Positions 16,854-24,187 of a stretch of DNA of 64,000 nucleotides are shown in pieces. The position numbers and the translations under genes were made by a program. This stretch comes from Rhizobium sp. LC145 (GTDB lineage Bacteria > Pseudomonadota > Alphaproteobacteria > Rhizobiales > Rhizobiaceae). Numbering within the stretch: the stretch's first letter is position 1; every line of letters starts with the position of its first letter. The stretch lies in NCBI RefSeq assembly GCF_001005825.1, contig NZ_LBHV01000008.1:312501-376500 (forward strand), written 5' to 3'. Below the pieces are notes generated by a model. The model did no database searches. It was not told where the DNA came from and saw nothing but the letters and a program-made list of their open reading frames with translations.

Positions 16854-17273
16854 ATGGTGGAGGTAGCGAAGGCGAGCCCGGAGGATTTCGACTGGCTGCT
16901 TCGACACGACCCGCATGTGGATGCGCAATGGGTGCTCCGTTGCATTGAGCTTGGAGAGTATCTGCTTGCGCGTCGCGAGGGCGAAGTCGTCGGGTTTCTC
17001 CGTTTCTCGCTTTTCTGGGGTCGCATCCCCTACATGGACATGATCAAGGTGGAGCCTGGATGCCGTCGATTGGGTGCGGGCACGGCACTTTTCCGCGCCT
17101 GGGAAGATCAGATGCGCGCCCGCGGCGTCCGCTTGCTGATGACCTCAAGCGAGTTGGACGAGTTCGAGCCGCAGGAGTGGCATCGCCGCAATGGATTCGT
17201 CGAAGCCGGGTCCCTGACGTTTCCTGGCATCCAGTCCGCTCGGGAAATCTTCTTTGTAAAGCAGATCGGTTAG
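16854..17273 (+). CDS. GNAT-family acetyltransferase
   Basis: A 139-residue single-domain GNAT protein. The acetyl-CoA binding region is KVEPGCRRLGAGTALFRAWE (about 63-82), with the R/Q-x-x-G-x-G/A pattern as RRLGAGT. The substrate is unknown. It starts 9 bases after tyrC on the same strand, so is likely cotranscribed, and ends 2 bases from the convergent DUF2125 gene stop. Confidence 0.82.
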   Translation: MVEVAKASPEDFDWLLRHDPHVDAQWVLRCIELGEYLLARREGEVVGFLRFSLFWGRIPYMDMIKVEPGCRRLGAGTALFRAWEDQMRARGVRLLMTSSELDEFEPQEWHRRNGFVEAGSLTFPGIQSAREIFFVKQIG

Positions 17274-17275
17274 TC

Positions 17276-18280
17276 TCAGATCGGCGGAATCTCGCCGATC
17301 GGAATGAAGCCGCCTGCCAGAACCTTGCCGCGATTGATCGTCAGGTCGAGCGAGGCGTTTTCTCCACCGCTGAGAGCCGAGAGCATTTTCGTCGCGGTTT
17401 CGATCGTGCGAGCCATGTCGGGAAAGGCCTGAGACAGGCCGTCGCGCCAGGCATCGATCTTTTCGACCTGGAGCTTCAGCCGGCCGGAAAGATATCCCTC
17501 GCCATCAAAGGAGAAGGGCCCGGTGACGGTGATCAGCCGCCCCTCGCCGAGATCGGCCGTCAATCTCCGCATCTCGCCTTGCGTCCCGTAGAGCGCCATG
17601 CCGTTCGGATCGCTCCCGTCGATCATGCCGGCGCGGCCGACGAGCGTCAGGTCGAGCGTCGCGGAAAGCCTCGGCAGCAGCGCGGGTATACCCTTGGCCG
17701 TCGTATCGGTGTCGCGGATGGAAAGGGCGGCGTCCAGATCCTGCCCGTTCTGGCGCATATGGATTTCGGTATGCGCGGCGTTGATGTCGAAAGACTGGCC
17801 GGTGGCCGCCGAGACGATGCTGGTTTTCAGATTGTCGAGAACGGCAGAGGTCCGCTCGACACCTTTGAGCTTGGTGACCAGGCTCGACTGGAAGTTTTCC
17901 CAGGTGCTGGATACGGTCAGCCCATGGCCAGTACGGAACACCGCCGGTGAATCGAGTTCCCAGACAATATGGCCTGGATTGTATATCTGGGCTGCGGAAC
18001 GCAATTGCCCGAAGGTGGCGGAAATGCCGTTGTTGCGATCGTCGACCGCAACCTGGGAGCAGAAGAGGCCGATACGGAAGGGATAGCCGCGATATTCGGC
18101 GTCCGCGCAGGCGGCGCTCACGCCTTTCGTCTCCTGGCTGCCGAGCAGGGCCAGCGTCTTTTCTTTGAGCACCGATGCGGCATAGAACCATCCGGCGGTA
18201 TATAGCGCGATGACGACCAGCACCGCGCTGGCCAGGAACCAAAGTTTTCGGCTGACACCGGACCGGCTTGACGCTGCCAT
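17276..18280 (-). CDS. DUF2125 membrane-anchored protein
   Basis: A 334-residue protein with an N-terminal signal anchor (LWFLASAVLVVIALYTAGWFY, split as residues about 12-32) and a large periplasmic DUF2125 domain. Function is unknown. Visible family segments are YRGYPFRIGLFC and the C-terminal INRGKVLAGGFIPIGEIPPI. I start at ATG 18280, 9 bases after ggaga; a TTG at 18292 would add four residues and overlap the ggag. It is divergent from the ChaC gene (50 bases between starts). Confidence 0.87.
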   Translation of the reverse strand: MAASSRSGVSRKLWFLASAVLVVIALYTAGWFYAASVLKEKTLALLGSQETKGVSAACADAEYRGYPFRIGLFCSQVAVDDRNNGISATFGQLRSAAQIYNPGHIVWELDSPAVFRTGHGLTVSSTWENFQSSLVTKLKGVERTSAVLDNLKTSIVSAATGQSFDINAAHTEIHMRQNGQDLDAALSIRDTDTTAKGIPALLPRLSATLDLTLVGRAGMIDGSDPNGMALYGTQGEMRRLTADLGEGRLITVTGPFSFDGEGYLSGRLKLQVEKIDAWRDGLSQAFPDMARTIETATKMLSALSGGENASLDLTINRGKVLAGGFIPIGEIPPI

Positions 18281-18330
18281 GATGTTCTCCAATGGTGACT
18301 GCGAATCTCGAATACGGCTTGGCTTGGGAT

Positions 18331-18876
18331 ATGGACGAATTTTGGGTATTTGGCTACGGCTCGCTCATGTGGAACCCCGGCTTCCCGCATGAGGAGACGC
18401 AAGCCGCGCGCGCCTTCGGCTATCGCCGCTCGCTTTGCATCCGATCCTACGTGCATCGCGGCACGCCTGAAAATCCCGGTCTCGTGCTTGGGCTCGACCG
18501 CGGCGGCTCGTGCCGCGGCATGGCGTTCCGGGTGAGCCTTGAAGACCGCGGCGAGGTTCTCGAATACCTGCGCAAGCGGGAACTGGTCACCAATGTCTAC
18601 AAGGAAAGAATGCTTGCCGTCATGCTCAGCGATGGCCGCTACGTGAAGGCGGTGGGCTACGTCGTCGACCGGTCGCATGTGCAATATGCAGGGGCGCTCG
18701 GCATCGAGGAAGCTGCCGAAATCGTGCGCCGCTCCTCCGGTCAATCCGGGCCAAACGATGCCTATCTTTTCAATACGCTCGCCCATTTGCGGGAAATGGG
18801 CATACGCGATCTCTGGCTTGAGGGGGTCGGGGCCGGGGTGGCCGCGTCGGCTCGCGGAGTTCAGGCGGCGTTCTGA
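18331..18876 (+). CDS. ChaC-type gamma-glutamylcyclotransferase
   Basis: A 181-residue protein of the ChaC family, which degrades glutathione to 5-oxoproline and Cys-Gly. It opens with the signature FGYGSLMWNPGF, with the YGSL substrate loop at residues 9-12, and later has YLRKRELVTNVYKE, GYVVDRSHVQYAG and GPNDAYLFNTLAHL typical of the family. The ATG at 18331 fits family N-termini; an earlier ATG at 18292 would add 13 residues. The last 16 bases overlap the convergent plsC gene. Confidence 0.88.
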   Translation: MDEFWVFGYGSLMWNPGFPHEETQAARAFGYRRSLCIRSYVHRGTPENPGLVLGLDRGGSCRGMAFRVSLEDRGEVLEYLRKRELVTNVYKERMLAVMLSDGRYVKAVGYVVDRSHVQYAGALGIEEAAEIVRRSSGQSGPNDAYLFNTLAHLREMGIRDLWLEGVGAGVAASARGVQAAF

Positions 18877-19652
18877 GCCCGCAGCTCCGCCAGCCGCTTC
18901 ACCGCCGTCGGCGGCAACGGCAGATGCGGATTGGCTTCCACGGTCTCGATCAGAAGCTCGTCGCTCGCCTTCTCCATCCGGTCTTTCAGCGTCTGGAAAA
19001 AGATGTCGGGATCGAGGCCCGGCTCGATCGGCGGCAGGATGCGTACCTTGAAATGGCCGGGATATTTGATCAGCTTGCGGCGGCCCCAGAACAGTCCCCA
19101 GTGCCCGACGATGGGTACCACCGGCACCTGCACGTCACGATAGATGCGGGCAATTCCGTAGCGGTATTCGGGCTCGGCGCCGGGCGGATGGCGGGTGCCC
19201 TCGGGATAGATGATGAGCTGGCGGCCCTTGGCCATCTCCTCCTTGGTGCGGATCATGACATCCACCATGACCTTGCCGCGGGCGCCGCGATTGACGGGTA
19301 TCATCCGCTGCTTCATCGCGTACCAGCCGAAGAGCGGAATCCACGTCAGTTCACGCTTGAGGATATAGACCGGGTCCTTCTGAAAGGGCAGGAGGGCGAT
19401 CGTATCCCAGGCGGATTGATGCTTGGGCGCGAAGATACAGCCGCCTTCCGGCACGTTCTCCATCCCCTCGATCTCGAATGTGGCGCCGACGATCTTCGCC
19501 ATCAGCCAGTTGGAGGAGGCGGCCCATGCCTTGGGAATCCGATAGGCGGCCCTGCGCGGCATCAGGAAATAGATCGGGCTCAGCACGATCATCCGGACGA
19601 TGAGATTCGTATAGAAGGCGATGTTGAAAAGGATCGAGCGCGCCAGCAGCAT
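18861..19652 (-). CDS. plsC: 1-acyl-sn-glycerol-3-phosphate acyltransferase (PlsC family)
   Basis: Transfers an acyl group to lysophosphatidic acid to make phosphatidic acid at the inner membrane. The 263-residue protein has an N-terminal hydrophobic segment (about 5-32), the HxxxxD catalytic motif as KHQSAWDT (His78, Asp83), the VNRGAR segment (120-125) and the PEGTR motif at 150-154. The ATG at 19652 gives the family N-terminus MLLARSILFN. It is the last gene of the ftsE-ftsX-ydcF-plsC run, 83 bases after ydcF. Confidence 0.93.
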   Translation of the reverse strand: MLLARSILFNIAFYTNLIVRMIVLSPIYFLMPRRAAYRIPKAWAASSNWLMAKIVGATFEIEGMENVPEGGCIFAPKHQSAWDTIALLPFQKDPVYILKRELTWIPLFGWYAMKQRMIPVNRGARGKVMVDVMIRTKEEMAKGRQLIIYPEGTRHPPGAEPEYRYGIARIYRDVQVPVVPIVGHWGLFWGRRKLIKYPGHFKVRILPPIEPGLDPDIFFQTLKDRMEKASDELLIETVEANPHLPLPPTAVKRLAELRAQNAA

Positions 19653-19735
19653 GAAGAAACAGTTCCCAGTGGACAGGCGTTGCCTACACGAGATCGCGGC
19701 ATGAAAAAAGCTCTTCTTCCGCGCCAGGCGCTCCG

Positions 19736-20479
19736 TCAATCTTCCGGAGAGGTCCTGCTTGCCGTCCGCTGCGAAGTGTCGCCGGTGCGCAGCCCGCTGC
19801 CGTGGTGGAACCCGATCCAGTCGCGGAGAGTTGCGAGGACCACCTTGCCGTATTCGCTGAGCATGGTGCGCAGCACGTCCGGCTCGGTGAACCAGGCTTT
19901 TCTGCTGAGGTCGGAATTGATCACCGGATAGCCAATGAATTCCGTTTCGGGGTCGGCGCGGCGCAGCTCATGAAGGCTGCGGATCATGTGGTAGTTGTTG
20001 GTGACGACCAGCACCGACTTGTAGCCGTGATCGTGTATCCAGCGGGCGGTCTCATTGGCATTGCCGATGGTGTCGATCGCATCGTACCCGATATCGACGC
20101 AGCAATCGAAGAGATCTGCCGAGCCCTGGGTCACCTTGCGGATCTGCGCCGGCGTGGTGGAAGGATGGGCGCCGGAGATCAGGAGCCGGTGTCCGGCGCC
20201 GTCCCGCAGAAGGCCGAGCGCCTGCTCGATGCGCTGGTAGCCCCCGGTCAGGACGACGATGGCGTCCGCCTTGACTCCATCCGGCGCCTTGAGCGAGGTC
20301 ACGGTATCGGCATACCAGAGAAAGCCGCCGAACAGGCCGGCGATTATCAGCACGCATGCCATGATGAGCCGCCTCGCCGACCAGCGCAACCAGCCGTCCC
20401 GCGAAAGCCAGCCCCCCTGGGGCGGGCGCGGCGTCGGTGTCCTGCGCATGGTCGGGCCCGAATTCATATCAAAGTCCAT
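19736..20479 (-). CDS. YdcF-family (DUF218) membrane protein
   Basis: A 247-residue protein with an N-terminal transmembrane segment (about 38-58, LIMACVLIIAGLFGGFLWYA) and a DUF218 domain. The domain shows AIVVLTGGYQRIEQAL, LLISGAHPST, GNANETARWI and VLVVTNNYHMIRSL, the hallmark motifs. E. coli relatives (ElyC/SanA/YdcF) affect cell envelope and lipid-carrier balance; biochemical activity is unsettled. It lies 55 bases after ftsX in the same direction, and this association with ftsEX and plsC is conserved in rhizobia. Confidence 0.88.
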   Translation of the reverse strand: MDFDMNSGPTMRRTPTPRPPQGGWLSRDGWLRWSARRLIMACVLIIAGLFGGFLWYADTVTSLKAPDGVKADAIVVLTGGYQRIEQALGLLRDGAGHRLLISGAHPSTTPAQIRKVTQGSADLFDCCVDIGYDAIDTIGNANETARWIHDHGYKSVLVVTNNYHMIRSLHELRRADPETEFIGYPVINSDLSRKAWFTEPDVLRTMLSEYGKVVLATLRDWIGFHHGSGLRTGDTSQRTASRTSPED

Positions 20480-20534
20480 AGCCGGAGATTCGTGGCGAGA
20501 ACAGGGCTTCCTCGCAGCAAAACGATGGACGGGT

Positions 20535-21563
20535 TCAGGAAGGCGGTGCTCCTTCCGAGCGTGCGGGATCGGAGCGGATGAAATCGATCTCGTCGATCGT
20601 GCGCATGACGGTGAAACGCGCCGTGAGTGTCGTCAGCAGGGCGATCACGATCATGGTGGCAAAGATGCCGAGATAGCCCCCGAACCCTATGGTGAATGTG
20701 CCGAACAGGGCGGTCGCCTGATCGCTCTCGGGGGTCGCCAGCGAGCGCGATTGCCAGAGGTTTGCCGTGGCAAACAAGAGGGCGGCAAGCGCGCTTCCCG
20801 CGGCCGAGCCCTTGAGGCTGATCTTCAGGAAATGCTTCTGAAACTCGGTCGCCACGAATGAGCGTTCGGCTCCGACGAAATGCAGCACTTCCACGATGTG
20901 GCGGTTGCCGGAGAGCGCCCCGCGCGTGGCGAAGATCACGGTCAGGATCATCGCCGTGAAGACCAGCACGAGAACGCCGATGCCGATCAGCACTGTGGTA
21001 TGCGCCATGGAGACCAGCCGGTCCACCCAGGTGCGATGGTCGTCGAGAAAGGCTTGCGGAACCTCGCTCGCCAGTAGGTCGCGCATTGCTGCGAAATCCG
21101 GTGGGTTCTGCTCATCGATGGTGATGATGACGAGGCGGGGAACCGGCAGCTCGCTCAGGTCCAGGCCGGTGCCGAGCCAGGGTTCGAGCAGGCGCGCAGT
21201 GGCGTCGTCGTCCATGATCGTGCCGGAACGCGTGCCGACGAAGGTCAGCGCCAGCTCGCGCGCCTTTTGGAGCGTCGCATCCATGTCCAGCCCTTCCTCG
21301 GGTTTGATCTGTATGGTGATCTCGCGGGAAATCTGGCTCTGCCAGCTCGCGGCGGTTGCGCGCACCATGCTGACGGCGCCGAGCGTCAGGCAGGCGAGGA
21401 AGGCCATGATGGCGATCACCACCATCAGCGCATTGCCCTGGATGTTGGAGGCCGGCAGGATGGGCGCGGTCGGCCGCACATGCATCTCCGTCCGCCGCGG
21501 CTGCTGCTCCGTGGCTGATGGCTTCCCGACCTTGCGGGCTCTGAGGCGGCTCAGCTCATTCAT
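20535..21563 (-). CDS. ftsX: Cell division protein FtsX
   Basis: Membrane partner of FtsE; the complex transmits ATP hydrolysis to periplasmic peptidoglycan hydrolases at the septum. The 342-residue protein has a 40-residue cytoplasmic N-terminus, TM1 at about 46-68, a large periplasmic loop (about 70-190) and three more membrane segments (about 192-214, 250-268, 295-318). The loop contains the family-like EITIQIKPEE and LPVPRLVIITID. Its start overlaps the end of ftsE by eight bases, so the two are coupled. Confidence 0.93.
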   Translation of the reverse strand: MNELSRLRARKVGKPSATEQQPRRTEMHVRPTAPILPASNIQGNALMVVIAIMAFLACLTLGAVSMVRATAASWQSQISREITIQIKPEEGLDMDATLQKARELALTFVGTRSGTIMDDDATARLLEPWLGTGLDLSELPVPRLVIITIDEQNPPDFAAMRDLLASEVPQAFLDDHRTWVDRLVSMAHTTVLIGIGVLVLVFTAMILTVIFATRGALSGNRHIVEVLHFVGAERSFVATEFQKHFLKISLKGSAAGSALAALLFATANLWQSRSLATPESDQATALFGTFTIGFGGYLGIFATMIVIALLTTLTARFTVMRTIDEIDFIRSDPARSEGAPPS

Positions 21564-22215
21564 ATATATCGAGGCGTCCTTCGGTCAGGATCATCCGCCG
21601 GGCATTGACCTGATCCATGAGGCCAAGGTCATGCGTGGCGATGACGACGGCGGTCCCGAGCCGGTTGAGTTCGAGGAAGAGATTGAGCAGGCGTCTTGCC
21701 ATGGGAGGATCGACATTGCCCGTTGGCTCGTCCGCCAGCAGGATTTCCGGCCGGTCGATCAGCGCGCGGGCGATCGCGGCGCGCTGCTTTTCCCCGCCCG
21801 ATAGCACCGGCGGCAGCACGTTGATGCGCTCGCCGAGCCCCACCCATTTCAGAAGCTCGATCACATCGTTTCGGTAGGCACCCTCGTCCTTGCCGCGGAC
21901 CCTCAGCGGCAGAGCGACATTCTCGTAGGTCGTGAGGTGGTCGAGCAGGCGGAAATCCTGGAAGACGATGCCGACCCGGCGGCGTAGCATCGGCAGTTCG
22001 GTGCGGGGGATTTGCGAAAGGTCGCGCCCGAACATGTGGATCAGGCCGCGGGTCGGATGCAGCGACATCAGCATCAGGCGCAACAGCGTCGTCTTGCCGG
22101 CGCCGGAAGGGCCGGTGAGGAACTGAAACGATCGCTTCGGTATGTCGAAGGTCATGTCCCGGAGGATTTCCGGGCCCATCCCGTACCGCAGGCCGACATT
22201 TTCGAAATGGATCAA
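21556..22215 (-). CDS. ftsE: Cell division ATP-binding protein FtsE
   Basis: ABC-type ATPase that works with FtsX at the divisome. The 219-residue protein has Walker A GPSGAGKTT at 35-43, signature LSGGEKQR at 138-145 and Walker B ILLADEP at 158-164. The start is a TTG at 22215 (MIHFENVGLRYG), which gives the family N-terminus and length; the ATG far upstream at 22335 would add 40 residues of poor composition. The 199-base region before it, shared with a divergent gene, carries a TTAACCAT motif. Confidence 0.94.
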   Translation of the reverse strand: MIHFENVGLRYGMGPEILRDMTFDIPKRSFQFLTGPSGAGKTTLLRLMLMSLHPTRGLIHMFGRDLSQIPRTELPMLRRRVGIVFQDFRLLDHLTTYENVALPLRVRGKDEGAYRNDVIELLKWVGLGERINVLPPVLSGGEKQRAAIARALIDRPEILLADEPTGNVDPPMARRLLNLFLELNRLGTAVVIATHDLGLMDQVNARRMILTEGRLDIYE

Positions 22216-22327
22216 CGGAGAACCCAGTCTCTGGTTTTTCAAGTCCCGCCATCTGTTAACGACGCGGGTAAACGAATTGCAAATCGCGCGCGGAAAAGGG
22301 CGATTTTCGGGCCATTTTTGCGAAGCA

Positions 22328-22335
22328 TTAACCAT
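22328..22335. promoter_or_regulatory. Possible CtrA half-box between ftsE and the divergent gene
   Basis: TTAACCAT at 22328-22335, followed by tcgaattta. TTAACCAT resembles the CtrA half-site (full site TTAA-N7-TTAA) of alphaproteobacteria. A second ttaac at 22256-22260 is closer to ftsE. With one half-site only, binding is speculative, although division genes are known CtrA targets. Confidence 0.3.
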
Positions 22336-22414
22336 TCGAATTTACGACTGGGAGGGGTTCGTTTCAATGCCCCGTTTTCCCTGAAACCCGGGAAAACGGC
22401 AGAAGGAGGCCTCC

Positions 22415-23077
22415 ATGAGCACATCCGGCGCACGGCAGGAGAAAGTCGTGAGGATCGTGGACATCCTGCCGCCGGAACGTCAGGCAAGCCGTTCCGCCCG
22501 TAGGCCTGCTCCGCGCCGGGATGCGGACGATGCCGAGTTCGTGACGCTTGGCGCGGGCCAGCGCGGTCGCCACGGCTTCCAGAACGACAATAGCAAGGCA
22601 ATGCCCCGCCGCAAGATCGCCCGAAATCCGATCCGGGATGGCATCGTTAGCGCCGTCAATCGGATCGAGACGGCGCTGATGCGGCTTTCGGCCGATATGT
22701 TTTCGGCCGTGCTGGCCGCGATCTTCGTCGCGGTCTTCGGGCTTGCCGGCGGTTTCTCGCTGTTCAGCGGGGCGGCCGAAGCCGATGCCGGCCCCGCCCT
22801 CGACATAACGCATGTGAGCCTGACGCCGCAGGATGCCGATGGCATGCGCGTGCTCCTGATCAACGGTATCGTGGAAAACCGCGGGGAAGGAAGGCTTGCA
22901 ATGCCCTCCATCCGGGCGGAATTGATGGTCGATGAAAAGGTGCTGACGAGCACTCTCATCGGCGCACCCGTTGTCGCCATCGAAGGCGGACGCAGCCACG
23001 GTTTTTCGGCCCGCGTGCCTCACCCCGGTGGAAAACTGCCTGATCTTCGCCTTTCCTTTGCGGCGCAGGGTGCCTAA
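22415..23077 (+). CDS. Membrane-anchored DUF3426-like protein without zinc ribbon
   Basis: A 220-residue protein with a basic cytoplasmic N-terminus (1-95), one transmembrane segment (about 97-119, VLAAIFVAVFGLAGGF) and a periplasmic C-terminal domain of about 95 residues. That domain resembles DUF3426/FxLYD folds (DITHVSLTPQDADGMRVLL, VENRGEG, GRSHGFSARVPHP). Rhizobial proteins at this place, divergent from ftsE, usually begin with an MJ0042-type CxxC zinc ribbon (from memory). This one has no cysteine at all. The ATG at 22415 follows a strong aaggagg. Function unknown; the next gene, hpt, begins 51 bases later. Confidence 0.75.
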   Translation: MSTSGARQEKVVRIVDILPPERQASRSARRPAPRRDADDAEFVTLGAGQRGRHGFQNDNSKAMPRRKIARNPIRDGIVSAVNRIETALMRLSADMFSAVLAAIFVAVFGLAGGFSLFSGAAEADAGPALDITHVSLTPQDADGMRVLLINGIVENRGEGRLAMPSIRAELMVDEKVLTSTLIGAPVVAIEGGRSHGFSARVPHPGGKLPDLRLSFAAQGA

Positions 23078-23128
23078 AGCTGCGCGGTTGTGCTAAGCGC
23101 GCATCTTTAGGACACGCAGGAGAACGTC

Positions 23129-23692
23129 ATGCCCGTCGTGCGCGGCAAGATCATCGAGCCGCTTTTCACCGCCGAACAGATCGCCGAGCGCAATCGCACC
23201 ATAGCGGCCGAAATCGCCAATGGGCCGACCAAGGACCTCCTGGTCATCGCCATCCTCAAGGGCTCCTTCATCTTCGCAGCCGATCTTCTTCGTGCTTTGC
23301 ACGAAACGGGGCTCGCTCCGGAAGTCGAGTTCATCACGCTGTCGAGCTACGGCAGCGGCACGGTCTCGCAAGGGGTGCGCATCGTCAAGGACATCGACAG
23401 CGATGTGAAGGATCGCGACGTACTCCTGATCGACGACATCCTCGAATCCGGCCGCACGCTCAAATTCGCCAAGGAAATTCTCTACGAGCGCGGCGCGCGC
23501 AACGTCTCGGTCGCCGTCCTGTTGGACAAGAGTGTCAAGCGCAAGGAGGCGCTGGAGGCGGATTATGTCGGGTTCGAGTGTCCGGACTATTTCGTCGTGG
23601 GCTACGGCATGGACGTTGCCTATGCCTTTCGCGAGCTTCCCTTCGTCGGCGTCGTCACCGGCGACGTGGATGAGGAAGCGCAAAAGTCGTAA
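23129..23692 (+). CDS. hpt: Hypoxanthine phosphoribosyltransferase
   Basis: Purine salvage: hypoxanthine or guanine plus PRPP to IMP or GMP. The 187-residue protein has the PRPP-binding loop DVLLIDDILESGRT at 97-110, the flexible loop SSYGSGTVS at 72-80 and the base-binding VGFECPDYFVVGYGMD toward the end. The ATG at 23129 follows aggagaacgtc. It is followed by cpdR 104 bases later; the intervening DNA contains a TTAACCAT motif. Confidence 0.95.
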   Translation: MPVVRGKIIEPLFTAEQIAERNRTIAAEIANGPTKDLLVIAILKGSFIFAADLLRALHETGLAPEVEFITLSSYGSGTVSQGVRIVKDIDSDVKDRDVLLIDDILESGRTLKFAKEILYERGARNVSVAVLLDKSVKRKEALEADYVGFECPDYFVVGYGMDVAYAFRELPFVGVVTGDVDEEAQKS

Positions 23693-23696
23693 GGTG

Positions 23697-23704
23697 TTAA
23701 CCAT
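23697..23704. promoter_or_regulatory. Possible CtrA half-box upstream of cpdR
   Basis: TTAACCAT lies 92-99 bases before the chosen cpdR start, just after the hpt stop. CpdR belongs to the regulatory circuit that controls CtrA proteolysis, which makes a CtrA site here plausible, but only a half-site is visible. Confidence 0.3.
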
Positions 23705-23795
23705 GCCGGTCCTGAGGGCCCCGGCGTTTACTCCTCGACAAGAAAACTCTGGTGAGTTGCTCCCGATTTGACACATACAGGGAGCGATGATCGCT

Positions 23796-24155
23796 ATGGC
23801 CAAGATCTTGATTACCGAGGATGAGGATACGCTGCGCAGCTTCGTTGCCCGGGCGCTTCGCCTCGATGGTCATGAGACTTATGAGGCCGGCGATGGCGCC
23901 GAAGGGCTGGAGAGGCTCGGCGAAACGGATTTCGATCTTCTGCTCTCCGATATCCGCATGCCGGTGATGGACGGCATCGAACTGGCGCATCAGGCCGCGG
24001 AGCGGTTTCCCGGCCTCAAGATCCTGCTGATGACCGGCTATGCCGAGCAGCGCGAACGCGCCGACGATCTCCAGTCGAAGATCGTGGATGTGGTTCAAAA
24101 GCCCTTCGCGCTGCCTGATATCCGCAAGGCGGTCGCCATGGCGCTTGCTGCCTGA
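23796..24155 (+). CDS. cpdR: Single-domain response regulator CpdR
   Basis: A 119-residue receiver-only response regulator. In alphaproteobacteria, unphosphorylated CpdR primes ClpXP for degradation of cell-cycle substrates, and CckA-ChpT controls its phosphorylation. The phospho-acceptor is Asp52 in LLLSDIRMPVMDG, with acidic Glu8/Asp9/Glu10/Asp11, Thr80 in LLMTGYAEQR, and Lys102 in VVQKPF. Two in-frame ATGs occur (23787 and 23796); the second gives the family N-terminus MAKILITEDED, the first sits closer to the aggga. Rhizobia often have two CpdR paralogs; I cannot tell which this is. Confidence 0.9.
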   Translation: MAKILITEDEDTLRSFVARALRLDGHETYEAGDGAEGLERLGETDFDLLLSDIRMPVMDGIELAHQAAERFPGLKILLMTGYAEQRERADDLQSKIVDVVQKPFALPDIRKAVAMALAA

Positions 24156-24187
24156 GGCCATAGTCTTGCCGGCCGCAGCGGCTGGCG

